From contig NC_135559.1 of the NCBI RefSeq assembly GCF_964340395.1, forward strand, positions 2,862,501 to 2,926,500: a stretch of 64,000 nucleotides of DNA. The letters run 5' to 3'. Positions 40,188 to 52,570 of the stretch are shown in pieces; positions within the stretch are counted from its first letter, which is position 1; each line of letters begins with the position of its first letter. Origin of the DNA: Glandiceps talaboti (Eukaryota; Hemichordata; Enteropneusta; Spengelidae). The translations under genes were made by a program, and so were the position numbers. The notes below the pieces were generated by a model. The model had not been told where the DNA came from. It did not search any database and was given only the letters and a program-made list of their open reading frames with translations.

Positions 40188-40201
40188 GTTACCATGGTTT
40201 C
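40188..40201. promoter_or_regulatory. RFX X-box-like palindrome
   Basis: GTTACCATGGTTTC. Other single matches lie at 559-573, 3428-3442, 4844-4858, 44586-44599, 49101-49114 (just inside the TSC22 donor) and GTTGCTATGCAAC at 54260-54272. Confidence 0.25.
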
Positions 40202-43200
40202 AAACCCTAACATTCTCCTCCCCTCCCATCCTCAGTTATAAACCTCAACAAAAACACTGATTGATTCAGGTAACAACCAGACATTTCTATTAATATTATT
40301 CAACACACTTTCTCTTTGACAGGATAGGCGACAATATTTACACATTATATTCTCATGACTAACCATTATAATTATCCTGGTTATGTTATACAGATTTCCA
40401 TGTCTGTGCATGTAATTTTATTTAACCCTTGCTATATGTCCTTGCTTTGAATGATTTCATGAAGGCTCAAAGAGTGTGGCTTGGGGTCTCTTTCAAAACT
40501 TAAGGTCAAATTGAGGATAAAATCTCCCATCTAAGTTTCATTACTATCCAGCACATTTTGACCACAATTTCCTAAAAGGCAACTGGCATAATTGTAAATT
40601 TTAAATGTAATTGCAGAGATTTCACAACCCACTAAGAGTGTATGGAATTCAGGCTAATCCCATTAAATTTGCATATTTTCTATACACACATTTCATTAAA
40701 GTTTGGAGGTGAACTGTTTATAATTATTTTTTTCACTTCTGTATAAATTAATTTGGTGGTTTATTTGGTGGGAGTTTATAGGGTACCTACTGTAGATAAA
40801 GTCCCTGCAGTAAATAACACCACCTTACAAATCTGAACAATAACACAAACATCTTGGATATCACATCTAAATGGCCCCTAGAGATTTGTGAGTGTAACAC
40901 GTTTATACAGTGGTACATCAACTCACTCATCGCTATATATTGATCTTGTGAGACAAACTTCATTCACACACACACCCCACAGAAGAATAGCTGGCTATAC
41001 AACCATGACATTTTGCCAGTACCTACAATAGTATCTACAACCACAATATTTGTTCAAGAAGAGAAACCAGTCAACACAGCATCTAGTCAAAATTAGAGTA
41101 TCTAAAAACAAGACCTAATTACATCCAAACAAATATAATCATTAAATATGCAAATAGGAAATTAAACCTGTCATAAACAATTATAGTGCCAGAGACATTT
41201 CCTCTATTTTTTTCAAAAGATCCAACTTCTTTCAGAATTCTTTGGTGCCTTTTATCTGAGAACACAACATCCCTGAACCACTTATCTGTAATTACAAATC
41301 TTTCATATGTTAATAGCATGCTGAATTGTTGAATTCTTGTACTGGTCTTTGTTGTGTTTGAATAAAATTGAATGTTCCACCAGGCTTGACCCATCCCATG
41401 TATGAATATGTTGCTGTGTACATGGTTTTATTACACATTAATTAATGTAACACCAGTAATGAAGAAAAAAACATGTTTGGGTTCCTATAACACACATTAC
41501 GATGTATATGAAATGTTCCATCCCATGACTCAATTTGTGGATATATTTTTACACATTTTTTATAACAGTCCTGCTTGAAAACAGAGTTTACGTCAGGACC
41601 CAATTCTAACAATGTTCCTATTCATGTAAAAGGAAAGAGGCAACATCAATATCAAGTCCTGAATTACTTCGTCGGCAAGAAAGACTAGGTAAAATATACT
41701 ATAGTATCCTTATGTTTCCATCTGACATTAAAACTTACCTGTATGTCTGACAGATAGAAACAAATGAAATTTCACAGTTACATATTCACATTTTCTTTTC
41801 TCATTGTTCTTTGTTTTAGAGGGAAGGGTAAGGGTATACAACAATACTGTACCATTCATAAAATTGTGGTGAGGAGTCTACAGACTACAGTATGTGGTGA
41901 GGAGAGGTGTATGTAGCCTAATAAAGGGAATCACTGCAAATAAAAATACAAGCTTCTACCCTTTTTTTTTTCTCTTACTGCAGGACTAGAATTCCTTGTG
42001 GACTACTCATGACTAAATTACAATATATGGATCCCGTGAGATGTTCTCAATCTCAGGTTAAATCCATATGAATATGTGCAAGGATGATAGTGAATTTTGA
42101 CGTAAAAAGTGAAAACACTTACAAATGCAAATGCATAAGGTTACGCTAATTTATCAGAATTATCCTCAATTATCTGAAAATTACGTTTTTTGAAACAATA
42201 TTCATGACAGATGGGTTACTCCAACAGTGTAACACCAACATAATGAGCTAATACTTCTGTAGTGAATGAGTGTCTGAGTATGCCAAGAGACAATTAGTCA
42301 TTGGGGACTGTTTTAGAATTTTTCATTATCTATTAAAAGTTGAACAATACGGTACATTTATCGCATACTTATGTCTCCTGTATGCTAATCTGAAGTCAAA
42401 AGCAGCTACTTCTTTTGACCTCCTCCCACCAACACTCAAGAGAATACTAAGTACCTAATTTGTATAACACTAGTTTGATTACCAGCCAATGCCAATGCCT
42501 CTCTGGAGGTGTAAATATGTGGGTGTGGCAGTCCATGTGGCCAGATATAGTTTTAAAGTGACCACACAAGTTCTCCATGCTCAAGTTAACTGAAGCGTCA
42601 AGTCCTGTGGATAAATGTAAATTGTGTACCAAATCTCTTCATCTCATGTCCAAATGACGTCAAAACTGACACTACACTCAAGGTGTTCCCTTCTTAATCT
42701 CAAGCCATCTACTCTCTCGAGTTTTTATTTTGCATTGAATCCTCAACAAGCACTGTCACAGTCAATTTTGTAAGCTAAATGCATGTATTTACAGATTACC
42801 AACATTTGGACAGATTGGATCACAGTCTGAAAAGTCCAGTCACCGGTCTACTTATATAATCAGTCACTTATAAGGCACACATGAATCTTTAAAGGCTAAT
42901 TGGATCAGTGTTTTGTGAATTTTGTAAGGAGTTGTTGAGAAACTGAAAAGTAATCAAATTATTAGAAACATTTTCTTATATCATTTTTTTGCAAGGAAAC
43001 ATGTATAAATACATCAAACATTCTGCAAAGCCTTTCATAATGCGTAATTGCTCATATAGCACTCTCTACAGGATCTTTGAAACAGTACTCTTTTCAGGAC
43101 CTCTGAAACAATACTTTTTTCATCATAAATTTTATCTCCTAAAAACATCAAAGGACAGTCTATGTTAGAGACGCCTGAACAAAGCATTTCTTCATAAAAC

Positions 43201-43814
43201 CTTTGTACAATAGAGTCATAACACAAAGCAACTGCAAGTAGCTGGCCAATAAAACATGTCTGGAACAGTGGCATCTGGAATGCAATGTCAAAATCTATTA
43301 TTTTAAAATTGTGCAACAGACTATTACTAAATGGCACAATAAATCTCCTGTCATCTACTCAAACAAGTTCAGGATTAGAAGCAAACTGAACTACTGGAAA
43401 GGTTGACACAAATACAAGTGTTTCTGTGGTACGAGTCTGAGCAGCCTGTATTGCATGTATTATATCAATCACCTACATACACATACTACAAAGTTAGTTT
43501 AGTGATATATGCACAAAGCATCTGTTTGTTTTGGGATAGTCAGCAAAAATACAAACTGTCTCGTTGTTAAGGGATTCTTTTGCTCATAGCCATGTCACAC
43601 TGTATGCATCCTAGTCTGGGACCATATGCCATTTCAAGACACAATAACCCTTTCCATTTCATTTACAAGGACAGGATGGCTAGCAATCTATTAGTCTGGA
43701 TGCTAACATGGTTTGTAACTAAACTGTGAGTGGAGGTGTAAATGGTAACAGTGCTGTATAGGAACTAGACTACCAATCTATATGTATCCTGACAAACAGC
43801 ATGTACTGTCAGTA

Positions 43815-44271
43815 AGGGTGACTGTACTTTTTTCTGTTTCTCATTACCCGACCAACCCAAATTTTCAGCTCCAACATCAAAATAAAAAAATTGTTTTATT
43901 TTCACCGTCCTTTATATTTAGCAAAACAGTGCTCTTTCTGGTAAGAACAAGCCAGTGTCTGGACTGTCAATGTCATCTACAGTCATGATAGCGGCGGTGA
44001 CACTTGTTCACGAACAGAGCATTTCTTTCATGATGGAAGTCATTCAAGTAGGGGCTGAGAACATGCCAATTGTGTAGAGAAGCTGGGAAAGAGCTTGTTA
44101 CCAAGCATCCAATAAAAAGAAGATAGAGAGGAGGAAAAGGAGAGACAGATTATTTTTTATTTTTTTATTTATTTTTTAATATCGACCGACCGACCGACCG
44201 ACCAACCGACCGACCGACCCATAGTTGCCATGAAAATGTAATGAGAAACATTTTAAAAATTGGGTCACCCT
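43815..44271. mobile_element. non-autonomous TIR element, family C
   Basis: About 457 bp opening AGGGTGAC and closing GTCACCCT. A further inverted match of TGTTTCTCATTAC lies inside each end, and CCGACCAACCC on the left faces a (CGAC)n block at 44185-44219 on the right. The TTACCCGACC sub-terminal motif resembles the family A terminus, so the two families may be related. No coding capacity. Confidence 0.55.
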
Positions 44272-44795
44272 AACACACATGTACATCAACAGTACATATC
44301 AACTGTATTCATCAAGACAGCATTCAAACAGTGTGCCTCAAGGAGTGTTACATTTAGGAATTCACAAAACAAAGGTATATCCTGTACTTTGAATGGTAAT
44401 ATTCAGAGTTCCAAACCATAGTCTATGTCCAAACATGGTATGAATATGGAGGTAGGACAGAGCATAAGCTGCTCACTGTATTGATACATATCGGACGATT
44501 TCCAATCTGACAACCAAAGAATGAATCTACCGAACAATGTGATGCTTACATGAATTTCAATGTAAATGAATGCACTTATATTCTAGTAACCATGGTATTT
44601 CCATTCTACTAATCTGGGTATGAATACTAAATAAAATGTTTGCATATCACAACAACCCTGACAGCTTCCTGTTTAGCATGACGAAAATCAATAGCAGTGC
44701 TTACTAGCTAGCTAGCTGATCACTCTGATTAATACAACTCACCCATGACAGTGTGATGTACCAAGACATGACATAATCATAATATTCTAAAGTAT

Positions 44796-45460
44796 ACTTG
44801 ACTACTTCCTGTCTGGTCTCTCATAATGATACAGAGACTTATGAACAACATAAGTGTTCACACAGCCACCTGATCACTTTCTATGGGGTAATTATAAGAA
44901 CTAAAATATTATATTTATACTTGCTATGTACACCTAACTACATGTACTTCCTGTGTGACTTTCACATAAGTGTTCTGAGAGCAACATGGCCACTTCCAGT
45001 GTGGTAAATATACTAGCAGTATACACCATAGACCTACCATACAGAGAAATGTACATGATTCTACTGTACAAATGTTTTCTGTCTCACTTTCACTATCAAC
45101 ATAACTGTGTTCACAGCAACTTGGCCACTTCCTGTGGGGGTTATCATAGTAGACACATACTAACACATGAAATGTCCTATGACTTTAAATGTACACCTAA
45201 CTACTTCCTGTCTGGCTTTCAACCATTGAACATAACAGAGTTTATACTATAACCTGGGCACTTCCTCTGGGGTTATTACAGTATATGCACTTTCAAAACA
45301 TGAACTGTTCCTGATTCTAATGTACAAATGTATACTTAAGTTAACAACTTCCTGTCTGGCTTTCAATCATTGAACCATAGATCTTGGAGGGGATCTTGGA
45401 GGGGAACATAACAAGAGTTTATAGCAACCTGGCCACTTCCTGCGTGGTAATCATGACATG
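44796..45460. repeat. degenerate tandem array, unit about 125-145 bp, with ACTTCC motifs
   Basis: Five units begin near ACTACTTCCTGTCTGGCTTT (44803, 44945, 45078, 45202, 45347). Each also contains a second element of the form GGCCACTTCC-GTG-GGT. About eight ACTTCC (reverse GGAAGT, ETS core) sites are kept although the intervening sequence has diverged. A small GATCTTGGAGGGG duplication lies in the last unit. Confidence 0.7.
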
Positions 45461-45647
45461 ATACTAGTCCTTCCCAACTTGTCTGCACATAATATGGCTG
45501 GAATTTTAAGTGTTTAGTGAAAGCTCTCATGAACATTATGAACCGCGAGAATAAATGTCATTTCAAACTGCTAACACCTGATCATGAGATTTCATAACTT
45601 TACCGACCCAGTTCGGATTAGCTTCAAAATATCTTGGGTGTGAAAAA

Positions 45648-45785
45648 CAGTTGTCTGCGGAGCCGTTGAATAAGCTGATCCAGAATAAAAGAATAATTGT
45701 ATGTAATCTTTGTGGTTGCACAGTTTGCACTGATAAGATAACACTAACACCACAACTTTGGATTGAATCACACGCCTTTAAACAC
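45648..45785. repeat. dispersed repeat, family B, partial copy
   Basis: Aligns with the left half of 13418-13715 through AGTTGTCTGCGGAGCCGTTG, GTATGTAATCTTTGTGGTTG and CGCCTTTAAA. Diverged; no open frame is maintained. Confidence 0.4.
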
Positions 45786-48700
45786 AGTACAATTACAAAT
45801 GCATTCTGGGAATGAACTGTGGGCATGAATGTGGTACAACTGAGCAAAATATGTAAATTCTTTGATAATGCTTTTTTCTGACTTACTCAGCATTTCCATT
45901 TTTAATTTATAATTCATATTTATCTATGCATATTCATGAACTAGACAGCTGACACTTGTTCTGCATTCTCTGATCCACAAAATACCGCAAACACTAACAG
46001 ATGAATGCTGCAATAAGCATCCATATTGCATAACCTGTATGTATCAACAAACCCTCCTGTTACATGTAGATGGTGGTTAATGAGTTTTTGTTCCTGAATT
46101 CTTCTGCTACATGTACTTTCCAGTTACATCACATTTTGAACTTGTCCATTGTTTCATTTCACTGGCAATGTCCACTTGTATCACCATAACAATGTCAAAA
46201 ATGCTCCAAAAATAACTCCTGACAAGTCACTTGTTTATAAACATGCATGTACAAAATGTACTTGAAATAACTGAAAGCTTGATATCCCAGAACCATATCC
46301 ATTTCAAAAGAATTGTATGTAGATTGCAAAGTTCACAAAAAACATTGGCACCAAAACAAACCATTGATCAACTTAGGACATTTCATTCCCTTCTTGTAGA
46401 ATAGTAAAATACAGAATCCAACCTACATTTGTAAGGGCTCACACTGAAGGGCAAAATATTTAGGCAAAAATATATTTTGTCCCAGTGACATACATTTCAA
46501 AAGAAAGGTTAATACACTGTAGAAACATATTTAAGCATTATATCTTCACCACTTCTTACTATTTTCTGTCCAGTTCACAGCAGTGGCCTACATATACTAA
46601 GTGACAACCTAGCCAGGAATCCATGCTGTCATGTAGTGTCACTCAGAGCTAGAGACCAGTGATTTCTAGACTAATAACAAGCACCACGATACTGTAAGCA
46701 ATGTACAAAAAGAAGCATATCTTAACTGCACAAACTTTTCAATGCCTAGCCGCATTTTTTTATCACAAACTTTTCCATAATGTTTATAAAACGTATGGTA
46801 GCCTTAACTTAAAACCAGGTCAACTACTGAACACCTCAAATCTTTCTGCATAAAACAGGTTTAACACAGATGTCATGGCAAAGTTACAGTCATCAAAGAA
46901 TAAGTGCAGTCAGATATCAACAACACTGGTATAAACCTTACATAAATATGTGCCAGACTCCTCATATTCATTCACAGTCGTTTCCTGAATTCAGGATGTG
47001 GTATAATTCCTAGCAAAGTGAACTTCCCTAAGGCATAGGAAGCACCCATCAGCACATTCTAATGGTTGACCTACTGAGAATTATGACAAGAACTCCACTT
47101 GATAGCTCTTGGTAAACACTCCTATTTCCTACTTGTCCAAGCATGACTTTTTTAAGATTGCAACTATAAATGTAGGTTATAGGAGATTAAGATCTCTATA
47201 ATTGATATTATTTATACTGTTATTGGCAATAGATCTCCTATATTAACATGTCACAAGTGTACAAATGTATCATGTGGCAAGAGAGCATTATCACATGCAT
47301 GTCATGTGACAAAACTACAATGACTCTTATAGGGGGGTACATTTATAGAAAATGTATCTTTGTAATAATAACAGATAAGCAATTCTTGATCTCAACAAAT
47401 TCTTTTCATTTGATGAATAATTACTGTCAGAAAGTCAACAGACAAAAAAACCAACATTTTAATTAGAATAATGTTCATTGAAACACCGGCAAATGCTTTT
47501 TCTCATGACTACATTTGGCAACATAACTGCCAAAGTTCCAACCATATGAACCTATTTTAATACTGAGATAGAAACCACGTTGACAATTGATCAAATTGAT
47601 TGATCAGACACAGAATTTGTAATCACTGATTGATCATCACAACACTGCAATATGGGGTACATGCATCTATAAAATATCTTCCATAGAAATGAAGTAGAAA
47701 TAAAACCAGTCAAGTGTTAAATGCTGTTTACATGTAACTCATTATCCATACATACCAGACAGTACAGGTAAGTTAGGTATGTTATATATGTAAACAGTTT
47801 ACCTCATCAAATACTAAATCAATAACACTACAAACAAATACTGATTGAATTCCAATTGCTCCGATACCCAATGAGTAATAATCAACTCCAATCAAAAAGG
47901 TTACAAGTCAACCAATGCAATTACAATGACTTATTCCTGCTACAGATCGAACACTGAGAGAGCAACAAAGCAATCTTCCTAGTTACCACTATGCCCATTT
48001 TACTTTTGTGCATGACTAACACATAACTATTCATATGCTCATTTCATTTCCAACACTTTAAAATTTCTTTTTAAAATTTCAAAGAGCCAAGATTACAAAG
48101 TTTTTTTTACAGAACATCAATAAATATGTGTTATACAATCATATATCAAACTTATATTTACTACAACTCCAAATTTGTTTCAAATTTTTAAAATTAAACA
48201 AATGAAGAATTTAAGATTTAATATAATAGCGACCAAGGAATCTAGCACTTCTTTCGAACACTTCGCATACATGTTTTGTAATACAAACAAGTTTATTTAC
48301 TAGTCCATACCAACATTATTTTTTTCTCTCTATGAATTTCCAAGCTCTCAAAATAAGACACAGGAAGATTCATAAAGTACTTTTGAAAATATTAGTTATG
48401 AGTGGATGCTACCTATGCCCGATATTGTGTTTGATTTACAAATGTACATCAAAGGACATGTATGTATCTGGTTCAAGGTAAAGGTTGTAATTATTCACGT
48501 GTTTGCACATCAGGTGCGTTTACTGCTGTACAGCAGATTAACTGTTTTTTATAGGAATCTGATAGGGTGACTAAACAAGGAGTGGAAGGGTCAAGGAAAC
48601 ACTGCTGCAGTCATGGTTTTAAAAAAAATGGCCGACCTTTATGTGAATGACAATAAAATCTCCACTGTCCTCATAAGATTTGCTGTTATATAGTTCTAAC

Positions 48701-48799
48701 TTTGTATACTTGTACACTGACTTGTTCCAAATATCTTTCGGAAGCATATCATTTATGTGTCATAGGACTTTGTGTACCAAACATGTACACACATCAATT

Positions 48800-48862
48800 C
48801 ATTCATTCATTCATACAGTCATTCATTTGTTCATTCATTCATTCATTCATTCAGTCAGTCAT
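48800..48862. repeat. (ATTC)n microsatellite, interrupted
   Basis: ATTC units with CAGT and GTTC interruptions. The HSFIHSFI-like plus-strand frames come from it. Confidence 0.9.
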
Positions 48863-49175
48863 CCATCACATAGTACCAACAGTGGTTCTCACACCAGCTC
48901 AGTGCTTTTCAATTCACCATTCTCAGTGCATTGCAAAATTGGAAAGTCTCTTTTTTGAGAAGGAAAATTATTTTACCATTTTCATATAATTTTTCTTCTC
49001 TTTACAGACTAAATTGAACAAGGGGCAACTGTACAACATGGTCCAACATAGGGAGGTCAACATGTGTACACAGAGGCCACTTGTTCTTATACATGTATGG
49101 GTTGCCATGGTAAGCCATTTTTTAATGTAATACCTCATCTTACCTGTAATTTTGTGAAAATGTTATCAACCCTAC

Positions 49176-50086
49176 CTGTCCTCCCCTTCAGATTGACCGT
49201 CAGTTGATGGTGCACCAGAAGACATATCAACACTTAGTGAGTCTCTGATATGTTCCACCATTGAGTGTCCACCATAGTCTAGTGGATTGGAAGGCTGTTG
49301 CGACTGTGATGTTGAAGACTGTATCGAATCCTGTCCCTGATTCTGAGTTGCAGCTTGACTTGTAGCATTATCAAATTCAAATTCATAGTTGTTGCCTGTA
49401 TTTTGTGAGCTTTGTGGCTGCTTTGGCTGTGGTACTGTCTGTGTCTGTTGTTGCTTCGGTGGTGGTTTTTGTTTTGGTGGTTGTAGATCCCCACTACCTC
49501 CAACATTTAGGGGGTTTTCTGCATTAGCATCCTGGCCTGGTACATAATGCACTGAACTAGCTGCACTAGAATTGCCTGAGCCAGTTGGCTCTTTTTCTGT
49601 CGTTCCATCTGTTGCTGGAACAAGTTGTTCTTTTTCAACTGGATCTAAGTAGTCTCTGCACGTCCATCTGCCTCTTTTGATCGGTTCTATTGTTTCTACT
49701 TTAACAACTCGAAATCTTGAAGGACCATTACCATGGCCATTGCCGTAAGAATTTTGATGAACATTTCCATCAGAATTTATAATTTCCGGGGGTACTACTG
49801 GCAGATCTTCGATAGAATGATCAAGATCGGTAGTTCTCGACATCTCCAACATGTCAGACGACACGTCCTCCGCATGACTCTCGTCTAATTCGTCAATACT
49901 CTCGTTATCATCATTGTTGGTGTTTTCAGACACCTTAACACTAGTTATCTGGAAGCAGCTTTTCTTCTTTTGCCCGGCTACAGTATTTGGTAGGTGTTGC
50001 GAAGGAAAATCGTCACCAATATCAACGAACACAGATTTGTTATCCGCCATATTGGCTTCTTCCTGCAGGCCACTCTCTGCAGCCAT
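49176..50086 (-). CDS. TSC22 domain family protein, long isoform, first coding exon (5' part of gene only)
   Basis: This exon encodes about 303 residues of the N-terminal half of a long TSC22-family protein. Two family signatures are visible, numbered from the chosen ATG: KKKSCFQITSV at about residues 40-50, and SRFRVVKVE followed by KRGRWTCRDYLD at about 123-148. These are the two conserved N-terminal blocks of long TSC22D1/2/4 and Drosophila bunched-A. In the family they mediate partner binding (for example NRBP/Madm) and act in growth and osmotic-stress control. Between and after them the chain is acidic, then Gln/Pro/Ser-rich (about residues 203-270) and probably disordered. The frame is open upstream to a GTG at 50134, but the first ATG is at 50084-50086 in context GAAGATGGCTG, so I start there; a second in-frame ATG lies 12 codons on. 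The exon ends GACAG|GTAGGG, phase 2. The C-terminal TSC box and leucine zipper are absent here and must be on downstream exons. The family call is firm; which paralogue it is, is not. Confidence 0.9.
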
Positions 50087-50090
50087 CTTC
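50079..50090 (-). promoter_or_regulatory. TISU/YY1-like element over the TSC22 start codon
   Basis: GAAGATGGCTGC spans the chosen ATG. It matches the TISU consensus SAASATGGCGGC at 11 of 12 positions, and that consensus overlaps the YY1 site. In animals TISU directs cap-dependent initiation on mRNAs with very short 5' leaders. A related AATATGGCGGA sits over the second in-frame ATG, 36 bp downstream. The match is seen directly; function is inferred. Confidence 0.45.
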
Positions 50091-50460
50091 GTAACGGGAC
50101 TTTTTACCGCCGTAAAATCAACACTGATACCCACCTTACAAAGCCAAAGCTGTAAATAATAATTTCCATGGTTGTGTGTCTATGATGCGGTATCAGTAAT
50201 AAGACCACTGACGACCAAAATGTAACTTTTCCAGTCAATTTCTGTAAAAACCGGTAAATTACAAACTACACTGGTTTCTTGTTCAAAACCCAAGATGGCG
50301 ACAATCATGTGTCAGCTAGGGGGATTGTGGGAGTTATTGCGTCGACCCATTTCGGTTTGCCACGGGGGTATTACGCACATTGCTCAACATCGCACTGCAT
50401 TATAGCGCACCCCGGGGTGGGGATAGATCTTGGTTGGGGATGTGTCAGACCATTTTATTG
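50087..50460 (-). promoter_or_regulatory. CpG-rich promoter and 5' leader region of the TSC22 gene
   Basis: This stretch lies immediately upstream of the TSC22 exon and is much richer in CpG than the surrounding DNA, especially 50289-50420. On the minus strand it contains TCGCCATCTTGG (about 50288-50299), a YY1-type core in the orientation often found just downstream of transcription starts. No convincing TATA box is seen. There is no in-frame stop between the start codon and position 50180, so a spliced 5' leader or a farther-upstream start cannot be excluded. The promoter call is inferred from position and base composition. Confidence 0.5.
50104..50169 (-). other. possible upstream ORF in the TSC22 5' leader
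   Basis: An ATG in strong context (ACCATGG, at 50167-50169) opens a 21-codon frame that ends in TAA at 50104, 17 bp before the TSC22 start codon. It is out of frame with the main protein. It matters only if transcripts begin above 50170. In that case it would be expected to reduce translation from the main ATG, which makes the true start site informative. Confidence 0.3.
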
Positions 50461-51056
50461 TTGTATTTCCAAATATCGTTTGTTTTTGTTAATTCATATA
50501 TTTTTTATATAATTTTTCACAAACGAAAAGAGCAATGCATTGATCACACCCTTTCTTCGAAGAATGTTCACTTGGACTTGACCAGAGTCTGAGACCAGAC
50601 TTGACCATGAAGATTTGACAAGAAGCAACCATGCGTAATTAATTATTTGTCAAAGTCATTATAATGTAGTTTGTCTTTTTTTTTGTTACGGGTGGTGCTG
50701 CCGTTTCCACCGCTGGGGTCGCCAGCCGTGATCACGAAGGAAAAAAATAACTATTATTTGAAAAATGAAAAGTGACACTGAGGATCGGACCCACTGTCGA
50801 AGTATATGACTATGCAGGAGAATTCTAAAGTTAAAACTTTTTGTGAGCAGCCAGTCGTACAGATGACGAGTGACATGGACGTTGAAATATTCAAACTGAA
50901 ATTAAATGAAATGATATCGATTCGGTTCCGATTACAATAATTCAACCTTAGATCACCCATTTTTAATATTAGTATTTTCATTATGATAAGCTTGAAAGGG
51001 ATTAGTAGACTAAACTTTGCTTACTTTTTTTCTTTTTCTCTTCCTTCGTTCCTACT

Positions 51057-51059
51057 ATG

Positions 51060-51153
<94 letters not shown>

Positions 51154-51240
51154 CCTACCTACCTACCTACCTACCTAACTAACTACCTTTCTTTCTTTCT
51201 TTCTTTCCTTCTTTCTTTCTTTCTTTCTTTCTTAAAAAAG
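51057..51240. repeat. compound (TATC)n/(TACC)n/(TTTC)n microsatellite
   Basis: About 24 units of ATCT, then ACCT, AACT and CTTT runs, all strongly pyrimidine on the plus strand in the right half. The 107-codon LSIYLSIY frame is a repeat translation. Confidence 0.97.
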
Positions 51241-51605
51241 TTTCTTTTCTTTCTTTCTGTGTGTGCCCGTGTGTGCCAATTGTTTTTTGAAACATGTTAC
51301 ATGTAAGCTTAATACAAATGTATATACTAGTATGTTGTTATCTGTGATGACGTCATTCTAGAATTCTGTTGTCCAACTTGTAAAGTATAGTCACATCGGC
51401 CCCGTCCAGTTTGTCATTCTACACGCATCTCTCAAAGCACAGCGAGCACAATCATGCCATCTGCTTAGTCTAACAGCTTGCTGAAGACTTTCAACAATTA
51501 CTTCAGCTCCAAAATTGAAAAATAACAACAAATTAACATATACAAACAATAAACAACTATCTACGATGTATATCAAGCTATCGCGTTTGGAGCTACGAGG
51601 TGGAT

Positions 51606-51616
51606 GGGGGGGGGGG
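51606..51616. repeat. poly-G tract, 11 bp
   Basis: Uninterrupted G following TGGAT. Confidence 0.9.
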
Positions 51617-52471
51617 TGGAAAAAACACCGGTGATGGGATATCTATGACCCACAAACTGCCAGTGCCATGGTTTTACAAACATTGAATGGAAAACGTACC
51701 CTGATAATTATTGGCCTTTATTTTTCTTTGTTGATGTCCATGTTGTTTTTGTTTTCTTTAAATCAGAGAGGGGTGGGGAAGGCTTATACTTTCGATCCGT
51801 CATTTTCAAGCTGACTTAGTCATAGCATGACGTCATTATTTGTGAATACACTCATTCCTCCATATATAGAAACACGTGGTATGTTCCACAAACTTGCAGG
51901 GTACAATAAATCCCACATTAGCTCGAAATGCCAGTATCTATCTAAGACACATTAGCTAAGTAGCTAAAAGTCACCTAAAGCCGCGTCTTTCCCTCAAAAG
52001 TGTTCCCCATGTGCATAATGTTCATGCACGTAGAACGAAAGTCCAAGTCGCAGCATAGCAACGCGTGAAAAGAGGACATATGCCATTTGGTTGTCACTTT
52101 TTGTTATTCCCTATGGCTACTTAGCAGGGGTGCAATGAATGATATACCATTGAGACTTTCCTATCAGATTGGGATGTAATGACCTGGTAATGACCTAAAT
52201 AAAAGGAGTAACTAGCTTCAATGTCACGTGATCTCGATAAAGTCATCCCTACATCAATATTACCCAACAGTGAAATATAAACTTTAGTTGCCATAGAAAT
52301 GGGAAGAGGTTTTATTTTGGGATTTTTAATAAATAAAACGACTTTTATGTGTTTTCCTACTTGAAAAAAAAACTCGTTTCCAACCAGTAATCAGCAAGAA
52401 AATATTTATTTTTACTTAACTCGCGTCTACCATATTTATGCGTCACGTTATATTTCAGCAGGAGATATCCT

Positions 52472-52570
52472 AGCCTATTTACTTCATTGTCGAGATACAT
52501 CGTTAGCTGGTCGTACCTCCTAGCCCTCATACTGTACAACGATGTATCTCGACAGAACAGTAAACAAGCT
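52472..52570. repeat. inverted repeat, 33-bp arms
   Basis: The core TGTCGAGATACATCGTT is matched exactly by AACGATGTATCTCGACA. The arms extend outward imperfectly to AGCCTATTTACTT and AGTAAACAAGCT, with a 33-bp loop. Candidate small foldback element. Confidence 0.7.

Larger units (their letters stand above)
16713..49175 (-). other. inferred long intron of the TSC22 gene, repeat-rich, no recognised exon
   Basis: Between the TSC22 exon donor and the candidate exon acceptor I find no frame with family motifs and paired splice sites. Contents are the microsatellites, minisatellites and short transposons listed separately, embedded in AT-rich single-copy sequence. Open frames such as 25568-25972 and 43035-43337 are short, of unremarkable composition, and lack recognisable domains. 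Intron status is inferred from the unfinished TSC22 reading frame and its donor. Confidence 0.55.

Noticed and set aside
43035-43337. 100-codon minus-strand open frame
   Set aside because: No motif and no splice-site support; adjoining sequence is non-coding in character.
50726-50740. CCGTGATCACGAAGG, identical to part of the first stem-loop of U1 snRNA
   Set aside because: The 5' splice-site-recognition sequence, the Sm site and the rest of U1 are absent; A-rich sequence follows. At most a short pseudogene fragment, possibly chance.
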